Assembly (NCBI GenBank): GCA_944389415.1
Contig: CALXMF010000001.1
Location: 124,001-188,000 of the forward strand
Direction: 5' to 3'
DNA from: an uncultured Spirochaetota bacterium
GTDB taxonomy: Bacteria > Spirochaetota > Spirochaetia > Treponematales > Treponemataceae
DNA length: 64,000 nucleotides
Shown: positions 18,618-28,268 of the stretch, piece after piece
Position numbering within the stretch: the stretch's first letter is position 1
How the letters are laid out: the number at the start of each line of letters is the position of its first letter
Made by a program: the position numbers and the translations under genes
The notes under the pieces: model-generated
The model's database searches: none
The model's input: the letters and a program-made list of their open reading frames with translations, nothing else
What the model was told of the DNA's origin: nothing

Positions 18618-19835
18618 CTATGTCCTATAATCACCGTTAATCTTTACATATTCATATGTAAGATCACACCCCCACGCAGTTCCTTCACATTCGCCATCCT
18701 GCATATCAATATCAATCACTACTGTAGGTGCAGACAAAATCAATGTTGCGGTACATTCGTCAAAATCAAGCGGCACCCCACTTGAAAACACACAAATAGA
18801 ACCATTTGCGCTTGAAAAAGAAACAGATACTTTTTCCGGGGTAAAAACTTCTCCGCTATAACCAAGAGCACATAAAATACGCCCCCAATTTGCATCCTTC
18901 CCAAAAAACGCAGCCTTTACTAAATTTGATGATATAACAGATTTAGCCAGTGTACGTGCTGACGCAACTGACACAGCCCCATGGACACGACATTCTATAA
19001 GATGCTCAGCACCTTCCCCATCTCCGGCAATTTTCTTTGCCATTTCTGTATTTACAGTATTCAAGGCAGCAAGAAACGCATCATAATCAGCGCCAGGACC
19101 ATCAATGATAACATTTCCAGCCCTGCCGTTGGCAAGCACAAGCAAAGTATCATTTGTGCTAGTATCACCATCTACAGAAATACAATTATATGTACCGGCA
19201 ACACTTTCAGTTAATGCCCGCTGCAGCATCTGAGAAGTTACAGCACAATCAGTTGTTATAAAACCAAGCATTGTTCCCATATTTATATGAATCATACCGG
19301 AACCTTTAGCCATACTGCCAATACGAACCGTTTTTCCGCCAATAACAGTTTCTACAGCACATTCTTTATATTTAGTATCAGTAGTCATGATTGCTTCTCG
19401 GGCAGCTTTATGACCGTCTTTACTCAGTCCCCCAACAAGATCTTCTATATGCTCCTCTATTACAGAAACAGGTAACTGCTGACCAATTACTCCAGTAGAA
19501 CAAACAAGAACATTTTCTTCAGGCAAATGCAGAGCATTTGCCGCGGCACATACCATCCGGTGCGCATTTTGCGCTCCTTGTTCACCCGTACAGGCATTTG
19601 CATTACCAGAATTAGCAATCACAGCCTGAGCTGTACCATCAGCAATATGAGAACGTGTTAATTTTACCGGTTCCGCCTGTACACGATTTTGTGTAAAAAC
19701 ACCTGCAGCTGTACATAATGTATCAGATAAAATAAGCGCTGTATCAGGCTTGGTTCGCCCCGATTTAATTCCTGATAACACGCCGTTAGCTGTAAAACCA
19801 ACCGGGGCTGTCACACCGCCTTCAATATATTTCAT
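18618..19835 (-). CDS. argJ: Glutamate N-acetyltransferase, ArgJ
   Basis: A 405-residue ornithine acetyltransferase that moves the acetyl group from N-acetylornithine to glutamate, recycling it. The self-cleavage site is visible as IMTTDTKYKE, where the threonine becomes the nucleophile of the beta chain; MAKGSGMIHINMGTML and DGDTSTNDT are family motifs. The segment ANSGNANACTGEQG is the oxyanion region. With argJ present the organism can use the cyclic acetyl pathway and may not need argE. Whether it also uses acetyl-CoA as a bifunctional enzyme cannot be read from sequence alone. Confidence 0.96.
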   Translation of the reverse strand: MKYIEGGVTAPVGFTANGVLSGIKSGRTKPDTALILSDTLCTAAGVFTQNRVQAEPVKLTRSHIADGTAQAVIANSGNANACTGEQGAQNAHRMVCAAANALHLPEENVLVCSTGVIGQQLPVSVIEEHIEDLVGGLSKDGHKAAREAIMTTDTKYKECAVETVIGGKTVRIGSMAKGSGMIHINMGTMLGFITTDCAVTSQMLQRALTESVAGTYNCISVDGDTSTNDTLLVLANGRAGNVIIDGPGADYDAFLAALNTVNTEMAKKIAGDGEGAEHLIECRVHGAVSVASARTLAKSVISSNLVKAAFFGKDANWGRILCALGYSGEVFTPEKVSVSFSSANGSICVFSSGVPLDFDECTATLILSAPTVVIDIDMQDGECEGTAWGCDLTYEYVKINGDYRT

Positions 19836-19894
19836 AGACTGACACCTCTATCATAGATTTTATTGTTGTAGAAACAATATGCGGATATAATACA

Positions 19895-20974
19895 TTAAAA
19901 TGCTGCCGGAATCAGATTTAATCCTGCTGTCTCATCAAAGCCATACATCAAATTCATATTCTGTATAGCCTGCCCTGAGGCACCTTTTACCATGTTATCC
20001 AAAACAGAAACAATCTGCAGCATAGTTCCATTTGCTACCGCATATACTTGAATATCACAATAATTTGAACCACGCACATTGCGGGTCGCTGGACTTTTTT
20101 CATCAGCCAGCACACGAACAAATGGTTCGTCTTTATAAAAATTACGATATAAACTGCGCAACTCAGAAGTCGCTTCGCCAGCAGAAGATGCATAACTGTC
20201 TACAAGAGGCGCGTATATTGTTGAAAGAATACCTCTGCTCATAGGAACGAGATGCGGTGTAAAAACAATGCTGCACGACTTACCCGCAGCATCATTACAA
20301 TTCTGCACTATTTCTGGTAAATGACGATGTCCTCCAACAGCATATGCACAAAACGACTCACCACATTCACAGAACTGATTTACCATTGTTGGATTACGCC
20401 CCGCACCAGTAACACCGCTTTTACTATCAATAACGATATTTTCCGTACGTATACATCCTGCTTTAAGAGCCGGAAGCAAACCAAGTGTCGCAGAAGTAAC
20501 ATAACAACCAGGATTTCCAACAATCCTTGCCGTTTTTATCTGTGTACGATACATTTCCGGTAATCCATATACTGACTCAGCATGAATATCAGGATATTCC
20601 CATGTTTTTTTATACCACTGTTTAAACAGAGCTTCATTTTTCCAAAAACGAAAATCAGCAGATAAATCAATTAGTTTTTTACCTTCTTTTATACAACGGT
20701 CAGCATATTTCTCTGCCACACCATGCGGAAGAGCCGTAAAAATAACATCACTTGCCGAAACAACATCATCAGCCGTATCAAGAATACCTGAAGACTTTCC
20801 ACATAATGTACCATTACATAATTGAAACAGATTTGTATATATATCAGTTAGATTCTGTCCCTCAAAGCTGACGGAACTTACTGCAATATGCGATATCTGC
20901 GGATGATTCAGCAATAACCGCACAAGTTCCGCACCTGCGTACCCAGTGGCTCCAATAACTCCGGCTCTAATCAT
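19895..20974 (-). CDS. argC: N-acetyl-gamma-glutamyl-phosphate reductase
   Basis: A 359-residue NADPH-dependent reductase, third step of arginine synthesis. The Rossmann loop GVIGATGYAGAELVRLL is at the N-terminus and the catalytic cysteine lies in GNPGCYVTSA. VYGLPEMYR and VGGHRHLPEI are further family motifs. It begins the argCJBD order, with a GGGAGG ribosome site. It starts 31 bp after rarA with no visible terminator between, so the arg genes may be partly read from upstream. No ARG box could be assigned with confidence. Confidence 0.95.
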   Translation of the reverse strand: MIRAGVIGATGYAGAELVRLLLNHPQISHIAVSSVSFEGQNLTDIYTNLFQLCNGTLCGKSSGILDTADDVVSASDVIFTALPHGVAEKYADRCIKEGKKLIDLSADFRFWKNEALFKQWYKKTWEYPDIHAESVYGLPEMYRTQIKTARIVGNPGCYVTSATLGLLPALKAGCIRTENIVIDSKSGVTGAGRNPTMVNQFCECGESFCAYAVGGHRHLPEIVQNCNDAAGKSCSIVFTPHLVPMSRGILSTIYAPLVDSYASSAGEATSELRSLYRNFYKDEPFVRVLADEKSPATRNVRGSNYCDIQVYAVANGTMLQIVSVLDNMVKGASGQAIQNMNLMYGFDETAGLNLIPAAF

Positions 20975-21005
20975 ATAATCCTCCCAAGCAAAAGAGACTT
21001 ATATT

Positions 21006-23342
21006 TTATTGGTTTGGGGACCTTTGTGCAATATTATAGAAAGAATAGACTGTTTTCCAAGAAAATACATGGTTTGTGCAGGCATTCATAAACATCGTCT
21101 CAAGTCGATCAAGTTCATCTCTGCCAACAGCAGTACATAAAGCTGCGGCATACGAGGATGAACTATTTGAGAACCAGCGTTTAATGTCCTCTGGAGTAAT
21201 TCGACGCGTTTCACATAATTCCCGCTCAATATATGAAACAGAAAATTTCTGAGAAATCTGCTCTGCAGCAGAGACAGTATTCCATGAAAACAAAGGATTT
21301 GTTGAATCTGAAAAAAAATTTTCTTCAGCCCTTTCTACCGCATCCAAGAGCTGAGCGTATTCACCGGGTTTATTTTGCAGAATCTGACTGCGGATCAATG
21401 GAGCAAGACGCTGTCCCGCACAAGGGACTTTTTGAGCAACAATACATCGCCAGCCACTCGCTAATATCCCATTTTCTAAAGTTGATTCAAGAGATTGTAA
21501 AAAACGACACAATGCATCATATGATACAAAGGGATCTCTAAAAAACAACCGATCAAAAACAATATCTGAAAAAAACTCAACAGGAATTGTAAAATCACCA
21601 GCTAAGGACGCAGGAACTACTGTCAAAACGGGTCGTTCAAGCTCATTCAAAGTATTTCCATACTGTTCAAGAATTTCTTTTGCCTGAAAATTTCTGCACA
21701 CACCGCCAGTAAAACCCTCAGGTTCCAGACGGGTTACCTCCCACAGCAATAATCCATCATCAGCATTCCAGATAAAACTCCGAAAATGGCGGCGCAACTG
21801 CGCAAACTGAATCATCGTACTACGAATATCAGATAGTACAGAAGCACGATTTGAATCAAGCCGTCTGCGCCAATCACGTTCCGCTGCTGATATAACGGCT
21901 TTTTTTGTTTCACTCTCTGGTGTAAAAGTCAACTGTTCATCAAATTCAGTCAACTGCGGCAAGTCAGAACCCGGTTGATTATCTGTATTTCCTATACCGC
22001 CAGACGAGTGTTCTTCTAACAGCGCCGCAATCTGCAGCTCCCTTCTTGCCAAAACATCTTCACGAATTGTTTTTTCATATCCCTGACTGCCTGGAGTATA
22101 AAATACCCGTCCAACAAGCGCAGAAGGTAAGTATTGCTGCGCAACCCAATGATCTTTATACGCGTGAGGATACATATATCCGGCTCCATGACCAAAACCC
22201 TCCGCATCCCGACTTGCATCACGCAGATGATTGGGGACTTCATAATCCTCTTTTTCCACAGCTGACAACGCATCAAAAAACGCCATTGAACTATTCGATT
22301 TCGGCGCAGTTGCAAGATAAAGCGCAGCATGAGCAAGATGATAACGCCCTTCAGGAAGCCCAACCCGATCAAACGCTTCCGCACAACTCTCAACAACACA
22401 AAGAGCATAGGGATCAGCAAGACCGGTATCTTCACATGCAGAAATAAGCATCCGACGAAAAATAAATCCGGGATCCTCACCGGCGGCGACCATTCTTGCA
22501 AGCCAGTACATCGCCGCATCCGGATCTCTGCCTCTCAGACTCTTTATAAAAGCGCTGATAATGTCGTAATGATAATCGCCATCACGGTCATATAAAACAA
22601 CTTTTTTCTGTATACTCTCTTCCGCTGTTTCACGACTTATATAAATATGAGTTCCTGCCGCAGGAGGCCACACATCAGGAGTTGTTTCAACAGCAAGCTC
22701 CAGCGCATTAAGTAAACTGCGTGCATCTCCATTTGCAGTTTCAATTAAATGTTCCAACGCGCCGTTCTCAAATTCTATATCATAATTCCCATACCCGCGT
22801 TCTTTATCCGCGAGCGCCATATCAGCAGCCTTTTTAAGATCATTAACAGAAAGAGACTTTAACTGAAACACGCGGCTTCTGCTCACCAGAGCCTTATTAA
22901 CTTCAAAGAAAGGATTTTCAGTTGTTGCACCAACAAGAATAATCGTGCCGTTTTCCACCCAGGGAAGCAGCGCATCCTGCTGAGATTTATTCCAGCGGTG
23001 CACCTCATCAACAAACAGAATCGTACGGCGATTATATAATTTATACTGCTGTTCAGCCTGTGATACAGCATCCCGGATGTGCTGAACACCAGTAAGAACA
23101 GCATTTAATGTAATAAAACTACTTTTTGTATGATTTGCGATCACTCGGGCAAGAGTTGTTTTTCCTGTCCCCGGCGGACCATAAAAAATAACCGATGTCA
23201 GCTGATCAGCGGCAATTGCCCGCCGCAAAAGCCTGCCTTTACCAACAATATGCTCCTGCCCAATATATTCATCAAGCGTCCTCGGCCGCATTCTCGCGGC
23301 GAGTGGCTCTTTTGACGGCTGCCTTTGATCAAACAGATCCAT
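21006..23342 (-). CDS. rarA: RarA/MgsA-type AAA ATPase fused to a methyltransferase-like C-terminal domain
   Basis: A 778-residue protein. Residues 1 to about 440 are the RarA (MgsA) recombination ATPase acting at stalled replication forks: Walker A GPPGTGKTTLA, Walker B ILFVDEVHRWNKSQQD, sensor GATTENPFFE, and the RarA C-terminal region with MYPHAYKDHWVAQQYLP. About 330 more residues follow. Within them LLLWEVTRLEPEGFTGGV resembles motif I of a Rossmann methyltransferase domain, but the expected glycine-rich loop reads NADDG, so SAM binding is doubtful. RarA fusions of this kind are known in several bacterial groups. The start is three bases after the lipoprotein stop and has no good ribosome site, so translation is probably coupled. 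Confidence 0.9.
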   Translation of the reverse strand: MDLFDQRQPSKEPLAARMRPRTLDEYIGQEHIVGKGRLLRRAIAADQLTSVIFYGPPGTGKTTLARVIANHTKSSFITLNAVLTGVQHIRDAVSQAEQQYKLYNRRTILFVDEVHRWNKSQQDALLPWVENGTIILVGATTENPFFEVNKALVSRSRVFQLKSLSVNDLKKAADMALADKERGYGNYDIEFENGALEHLIETANGDARSLLNALELAVETTPDVWPPAAGTHIYISRETAEESIQKKVVLYDRDGDYHYDIISAFIKSLRGRDPDAAMYWLARMVAAGEDPGFIFRRMLISACEDTGLADPYALCVVESCAEAFDRVGLPEGRYHLAHAALYLATAPKSNSSMAFFDALSAVEKEDYEVPNHLRDASRDAEGFGHGAGYMYPHAYKDHWVAQQYLPSALVGRVFYTPGSQGYEKTIREDVLARRELQIAALLEEHSSGGIGNTDNQPGSDLPQLTEFDEQLTFTPESETKKAVISAAERDWRRRLDSNRASVLSDIRSTMIQFAQLRRHFRSFIWNADDGLLLWEVTRLEPEGFTGGVCRNFQAKEILEQYGNTLNELERPVLTVVPASLAGDFTIPVEFFSDIVFDRLFFRDPFVSYDALCRFLQSLESTLENGILASGWRCIVAQKVPCAGQRLAPLIRSQILQNKPGEYAQLLDAVERAEENFFSDSTNPLFSWNTVSAAEQISQKFSVSYIERELCETRRITPEDIKRWFSNSSSSYAAALCTAVGRDELDRLETMFMNACTNHVFSWKTVYSFYNIAQRSPNQ

Positions 23343-23345
23343 ACA

Positions 23346-24467
23346 TTATTCACGGTTCCAGTTGCCTTTATCCTGCGCATCAACAGCACTATCAGGATCA
23401 TACAATCCCCACAGGCCATTGTACATTGAACTGTAACTTGAACCGCGCCCTATTGTAGAAGCATAGAGAGTATTTTCTCCCTGCTCAGTATTTTCTCCCT
23501 GCTCGCAGAAAATAGCATATACATTATAACTGCCAATTGCGGCATCGGTGTTTGCTCCAATATCAGCGGTTCCAGTTGGTTTTCCAGTCCCATCAAGAAT
23601 AATTTTTACCGCACCGGAACCAGAACGCCCTTTACCCGCATACAGACAGTTATCTTTCTTAGAAAAAGTCAACGAAACAGCGTCGCTTACTTTTACACCA
23701 GATCCTGTTAATCCATCGCCATTTCCATCACCATATTTAACTTCGCCGTTTTCTACAGCATAACACATCGTGTTACCCGCATTTGCGCATGAGGCAAGTG
23801 AAGATGAAAAATACGTCTTTCCATTAACATATACAGCGGAACGAGTTGAAGTATCAATGGTACCAATATTTTCTCCGTCAGAAACAACAGAGTCTAGTTG
23901 ATCGCCGTTTAATTTATATACCCCTTTATCTGTTACCAGATACGCAGCACGATCTTTTTGCTTAAAAGCATGATTGGTAAAAAGTGTTCCGGTGCTTGGA
24001 ATATTCCCACATGTGGCAGTTTCTATTTTTATTTCTTCCCACTTAGCATTACTTGCCGGATCCGAGGGACGGTAATACAAAGACGCATATTGTTTATCTT
24101 CATCATTCTCGTCAGTCCACATGCGCAGCGCATATAAATACTCTTGGTCTTCATAATACCCAATTGCGAGCCGGCGCGCCTGCGTATTACTTGGAAATCC
24201 ATCTGAAGGGAACCGCTGCCACGTACGTCCGGTATGTAATTTTTTATAATAAATTCCGCCGCCGCCGGCAAAAACATACGTATCATTCGCAAAAATTGAA
24301 AATATATTTCCTTTTACATTTGCTTCAGTCAATTTTATTTCACGGGATATTTCAGAAAACATTCCTTTTCCGGTATAGGGATTCTCACATGAAGCAACAT
24401 ACAACATACAAATACCGCAGCCAAACACAACAGCAGCGCGTTGAATTATTGCAGATAATTTTTTCAT
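23346..24467 (-). CDS. Lipoprotein of unknown function
   Basis: A 373-residue exported protein. The N-terminus is a signal peptide ending in a spirochaete lipobox, MLYVASC, so the mature protein starts with a lipid-modified cysteine and ENPYTGKG. The rest is beta-rich and lacks membrane segments; repeats such as DTYVFAGGGGIYYKK, TGRTWQRFPSDG and LYAGKGRSGSGA suggest a propeller-like fold reading out values, but I recognise no family. An 18-bp tandem duplication near the 3' end gives the repeated residues EQGENT EQGENT. It sits between a small barrel protein and rarA with close spacing, which argues for an operon rather than related function. Confidence 0.75.
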   Translation of the reverse strand: MKKLSAIIQRAAVVFGCGICMLYVASCENPYTGKGMFSEISREIKLTEANVKGNIFSIFANDTYVFAGGGGIYYKKLHTGRTWQRFPSDGFPSNTQARRLAIGYYEDQEYLYALRMWTDENDEDKQYASLYYRPSDPASNAKWEEIKIETATCGNIPSTGTLFTNHAFKQKDRAAYLVTDKGVYKLNGDQLDSVVSDGENIGTIDTSTRSAVYVNGKTYFSSSLASCANAGNTMCYAVENGEVKYGDGNGDGLTGSGVKVSDAVSLTFSKKDNCLYAGKGRSGSGAVKIILDGTGKPTGTADIGANTDAAIGSYNVYAIFCEQGENTEQGENTLYASTIGRGSSYSSMYNGLWGLYDPDSAVDAQDKGNWNRE

Positions 24468-24480
24468 CAGTTAAAGACTC

Positions 24481-25071
24481 CTAAAAATGATACCGGGCAG
24501 ACAATCCCGCATCCATAATAAGCGCGGTATAATTATACTGCGGATGGGTATACCATTGCGGCATGATATATAATCCTGTATGAAGCCCAACAGACCAACT
24601 GGGATTAATACGGAAAAATGCCCCTACAGACGGTTTTACTGCTAATCCAAAATAAAAACGATCAAGATAATTCTGAAAAACACCGCCAATACCGATACTA
24701 ATTGGAAATTCAAAACGCCAAACAGTCGGCTGTGCGGCAATCTTAAATAGAATCGGAATAAATGTCAGCTGATTACTGCCTATAGTCGGCGCATATGAAA
24801 AACTGATATCACCGCCGAGCAGCAGCCAATCTGTTAAGAAATACATATATCCAAGAGAACCGCCTCCTCCCAGTTTAAGCTGTTCGATTGAGGGCCTAAA
24901 AGGAATTTGCAAAGCAAGTTCAATTTTTATCTGATGATCACCTTTCTGATTCATCTGATATACCGAATCCTGCACATAGACTTCACCAGTCTGCGGTGAA
25001 TCTTCTGTCTGTGCAAATAACAAACTGCTTGCAGATAAACAGCACAGTAAATAAAACAATATTCTTTTCAT
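24481..25071 (-). CDS. Small outer-membrane beta-barrel-like protein
   Basis: A 196-residue exported protein with signal peptide MKRILFYLLCCLSASSLLFA followed by QTED. The mature part has alternating hydrophobic strands with many Tyr, Phe and Gly residues (SLGYMYFLTDWLLLGGDISF, FEFPISIGIGGVF, VGLHTGLYIMPQW) and ends in SARYHF, the terminal aromatic residue expected for barrel insertion. The size suits an eight-stranded barrel. Treponemes encode several such small barrels, but the exact family is not identified here. It begins the minus-strand operon that leads to the lipoprotein and rarA. Confidence 0.7.
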   Translation of the reverse strand: MKRILFYLLCCLSASSLLFAQTEDSPQTGEVYVQDSVYQMNQKGDHQIKIELALQIPFRPSIEQLKLGGGGSLGYMYFLTDWLLLGGDISFSYAPTIGSNQLTFIPILFKIAAQPTVWRFEFPISIGIGGVFQNYLDRFYFGLAVKPSVGAFFRINPSWSVGLHTGLYIMPQWYTHPQYNYTALIMDAGLSARYHF

Positions 25072-25084
25072 ACAATCCTATTTA

Positions 25085-25114
25085 TTGATAGCTTATAGCA
25101 AAAAAAAGTAAAAT
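25085..25114 (+). promoter_or_regulatory. Candidate promoter for the folD operon
   Basis: TTGATA (25085-25090), 18-bp A-rich spacer and TAAAAT (25109-25114), about 110 bp before the folD ATG. The intervening leader shows no recognisable riboswitch. Confidence 0.4.
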
Positions 25115-25226
25115 CAGATATAGTGATTACACACTATACAGATTTTGAAAAACTGTGTCCATAAAGGAATGACACCCTATTGGATAAAACATATCATATC
25201 TTATAGAAGTTACAAGAGGCAACAGA

Positions 25227-26105
25227 ATGGCAGCTACAATAATAGACGGTTTCGCAATTGCTCAGGAAGTACGTGCAGACGCAGCTAACCGAACATTAAA
25301 ACTTGCCGCGCAAGGTATTCAGCCATGTCTTGCTGTGGTTTTGGTTGGTACTGATCCTGCAAGTATTTCTTATGTAACAGGCAAAGAGAAAGCACTTACA
25401 GAAGCCGGCATGATAAGTAAAGATATCAGACTGCCAGCAGATACAGACGAAAATCAGCTGCTGGAGATTATCTCAGAACTAAATACAAATCCGTCAGTAC
25501 ATGGAATTCTGGTACAGCTGCCCCTTCCAAAACATATTGACGCGGATAAAATTCTTCTCGCGATTGATCCTCAAAAAGATGTAGACGGTTTTCATCCGGT
25601 AAATGTCGGAAATATGATGATTGGCAGACGTTCATATCTTCCATGCACTCCTAACGGAATACTTTATTTATTGAAAAGAATGCAAATACAAACCAATGGT
25701 AAACACGCAGTCATAGTCGGACGCTCAAATATAGTCGGCAAACCGCTCGCTGTTTTATTAACAAGAAAAGAATACAACGCAACAGTCACCATTTGCCATA
25801 CAGGAACACAAAATATCGCTTCTTATACAAAACAGGCAGATATCCTAATCGCAGCAGCAGGAACCCCTAAAATCATTAGTGCAGATATGATAAAACCCGG
25901 TGCAGCAGTTATCGATGTCGGAGTCAACCGCATTCCGGATGCATCAAAAAAAAGCGGCTTCCGTCTGTGCGGAGACGTTGATTTTGAAGCCGCGATTTCC
26001 GTGGCTTCTTATATTACGCCTGTTCCCCGGGGTGTCGGCCCAATGACAATTGCCATGCTGCTCCAAAACACCGTAGAGGCAGCCGAACAGACACTTCAGC
26101 AGTAA
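25227..26105 (+). CDS. folD: Bifunctional methylenetetrahydrofolate dehydrogenase/cyclohydrolase
   Basis: A 292-residue cytoplasmic enzyme that converts methylene-THF to formyl-THF in two steps. SYVTGKEKA contains the catalytic tyrosine and lysine; [12 protein letters not shown] and [11 protein letters not shown] are the folate-site motifs, [17 protein letters not shown] is the NADP Rossmann segment, and [15 protein letters not shown] is the C-terminal signature. Length is standard. Its stop overlaps the next start by one base (TAATG), so folD and folE2 are translationally coupled, linking one-carbon folate metabolism to pterin synthesis. Confidence 0.97.
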   Translation: MAATIIDGFAIAQEVRADAANRTLKLAAQGIQPCLAVVLVGTDPASISYVTGKEKALTEAGMISKDIRLPADTDENQLLEIISELNTNPSVHGILVQLPLPKHIDADKILLAIDPQKDVDGFHPVNVGNMMIGRRSYLPCTPNGILYLLKRMQIQTNGKHAVIVGRSNIVGKPLAVLLTRKEYNATVTICHTGTQNIASYTKQADILIAAAGTPKIISADMIKPGAAVIDVGVNRIPDASKKSGFRLCGDVDFEAAISVASYITPVPRGVGPMTIAMLLQNTVEAAEQTLQQ

Positions 26106-26872
26106 TGGTCGATATACAAAATCAACAGGACAGCCGCAAAGTCCCGCTCATGAAAGTAGGTGTACGCGGTGTAGAATATCCAGTCCTCGTGCTTGACAAA
26201 GTTCATCATACTCAGAAAACTACCTGTAAAGCAGATCTATTTGTGAATTTGCCCCAACATTTTAAAGGCACTCACATGAGCCGCTTCATTGAGATTTTCC
26301 ATAAATATCATACAGATTTAAGTATGAAACATTTCCTCGCTATGTTAGGAGAAATACGCCAGAAGCTCCACGCAGAACGAGCCTTTGGAACATTAACCTT
26401 TCCTTTTTTTATTGAAAAACAAGCTCCTGTTTCCGGACAGCATAGTATGATGTCTTACGAATGTACTTATGAAGGCATTGTCTCTGATAAAAGTGAAGAA
26501 TTTTTTGTGTCAATTATGGTCCCAGTTACAACACTGTGTCCCTGTTCACGTGCGATCAGTGAATATGGCGCACATAACCAGCGCGGTAATGTCACTGTAA
26601 AACTTCAGAGTACAGCATTTTTTTGGATAGAAGATATTATTGTTCTTATAGAAGAAGCCGCCTCCTGCGGATTGTATACATTATTGAAGCGTCAAGATGA
26701 AAAATATGTAACAGAACATGCCTACAACAATCCACGGTTTGTGGAAGATGTTGTTCGGGAAGTTTATATAGCTCTCAAAAACACAAACTTATTCCGCTGG
26801 TTCAGTATAGAAGCAGAGAATTACGAGAGTATCCATAAACACAACGCATATGCGTATACGGAATACCCATGA
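26105..26872 (+). CDS. folE2: GTP cyclohydrolase type IB, FolE2
   Basis: A 255-residue enzyme that makes dihydroneopterin triphosphate from GTP, the entry to folate and queuosine precursors. The family is recognised by the N-terminal VGVRGVEYPV, the catalytic cysteine region TTLCPCSRAISEYGAHNQRG and late RWFSIEAENYESIHKH. FolE2 is distinct in sequence from the common FolE and can use metals other than zinc (family knowledge), which is useful under metal limitation in a host. It overlaps folD by one base and miaB by four. Confidence 0.93.
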   Translation: MVDIQNQQDSRKVPLMKVGVRGVEYPVLVLDKVHHTQKTTCKADLFVNLPQHFKGTHMSRFIEIFHKYHTDLSMKHFLAMLGEIRQKLHAERAFGTLTFPFFIEKQAPVSGQHSMMSYECTYEGIVSDKSEEFFVSIMVPVTTLCPCSRAISEYGAHNQRGNVTVKLQSTAFFWIEDIIVLIEEAASCGLYTLLKRQDEKYVTEHAYNNPRFVEDVVREVYIALKNTNLFRWFSIEAENYESIHKHNAYAYTEYP

Positions 26873-28266
26873 CTTATTTTTTTGAAACTTATGGCTGCCA
26901 AATGAATCAAGCAGAATCAGCAGCCCTTGAACAAATTCTTATCAACAGGGGTTGGACCGCCTCTGATACCCCGGAAACAGCAGATCTTGCAGTGATAAAC
27001 ACATGTTCTGTTCGGGCAACAGCAGAAAATAGAGTGTTTGGCAGGTTGGGATGGTTCACCGCATTAAAGGCTGTACGATCGCGTATACGTGATTGTAAAA
27101 AAGAATCTTTTCCATATGCGGCTCAAATGGCCGCAGCCGGAAAACCAACTATCACAATCGTTGTTACCGGTTGTATGGCAGAAAGGATGTTAAAAACTCT
27201 GCAGCAAAGTTATCCAGCAGTAGATTATGTTGTTGGAAATTTTCAAAAGAGCCATTTCTCCGATATTGCACAGGCCGTTGAAAAGAACACGGAGCATATT
27301 CTATTAGAACAAGATGAAACATATTCTTTCGCACCGCTTTCTTATGAAAAAGGAGCTTTTTCCGCTTTTGTTCCTATCATGCATGGCTGCAATAATTTTT
27401 GTACCTATTGTATTGTACCATATGTACGAGGACGCGAAGTCTCACGCAACCCGGCAGAAATTTTCGCAGAACTTGATGCACTCACAGAACGCGGTGTTTG
27501 CGAAATAACTCTTCTAGGGCAAAATGTAAACTCATATCACTATACACAGGATACACATGATATTGATTTTCCCGTGCTGATACAAAAAATAGCAGAGCAC
27601 CTGAAAAAAACTGATTCAAGTATAAAATGGATCCGTTTTATGTCCAGCCATCCCAAAGATTTATCAGACAGATTACTTGATGTGATGGCTCAGGAACGTG
27701 TATTGTGCAGGCATATCCATTTACCTGTACAGCACGGTTCAAGCAAGATTCTTTCCGCAATGAATCGAAAATATACCAGAGAGCAGTATCTTTCACTTGT
27801 TGACCGTATCCGGCGAAAACTGCCAGACGTCTCCCTTTCAACAGATATTTTGATTGGATTCCCCGGAGAAACAGAAGATGATTTTGCACAAACTGTTTCC
27901 CTTATGCAAACAGTCGGCTATGAAGCAGCCTATATGTATTACTATAATCCAAGAGAAGGAACTCCAGCAGCCGAATATCCAAATCAAATACCAGTATCTA
28001 TAAAAAAAGCCCGACTCCAGCAAATAATCGACATGCAATTAGAAATAACACGTGCAAAAATGGCAAAGCGCATAGGAGAAACAGTACTTGCTCTTGCAGA
28101 AGCAGTATCTCGGGATAATGATACAGAGCTTCTTACAAGAACTGAACGGGATGAGCGAATTGTTGTCACTGCAGGGAAAGAACAAATTGGGACTTTTATT
28201 AAAATAAAAATCACAGAATTGACGGGTAATACCTTCCGTGGTATAGTCATAACGGAAGGAATATAG
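26869..28266 (+). CDS. miaB: tRNA-2-methylthio-N6-dimethylallyladenosine synthase
   Basis: A 465-residue radical-SAM methylthiotransferase that modifies A37 in tRNAs reading U-starting codons. The N-terminal MTTase domain has cysteines in ETYGCQMN, INTCSVRA and VVTGCMAER; the radical-SAM cluster motif is GCNNFCTYCIVPYVRGRE. A TRAM domain occupies the end. There is an insertion of about 30 residues (ALKAVRSRIRDCKKESFPY) between the second and third cysteines, longer than in E. coli. The start overlaps folE2 by four bases (ATGA). Confidence 0.95.
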   Translation: MTYFFETYGCQMNQAESAALEQILINRGWTASDTPETADLAVINTCSVRATAENRVFGRLGWFTALKAVRSRIRDCKKESFPYAAQMAAAGKPTITIVVTGCMAERMLKTLQQSYPAVDYVVGNFQKSHFSDIAQAVEKNTEHILLEQDETYSFAPLSYEKGAFSAFVPIMHGCNNFCTYCIVPYVRGREVSRNPAEIFAELDALTERGVCEITLLGQNVNSYHYTQDTHDIDFPVLIQKIAEHLKKTDSSIKWIRFMSSHPKDLSDRLLDVMAQERVLCRHIHLPVQHGSSKILSAMNRKYTREQYLSLVDRIRRKLPDVSLSTDILIGFPGETEDDFAQTVSLMQTVGYEAAYMYYYNPREGTPAAEYPNQIPVSIKKARLQQIIDMQLEITRAKMAKRIGETVLALAEAVSRDNDTELLTRTERDERIVVTAGKEQIGTFIKIKITELTGNTFRGIVITEGI

Positions 28267-28268
28267 AA

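Noticed and set aside
25115-25226. Possible riboswitch in the folD leader
   Set aside because: I looked for conserved tetrahydrofolate or other riboswitch cores and saw none; the leader is AT-rich with weak pairing only.
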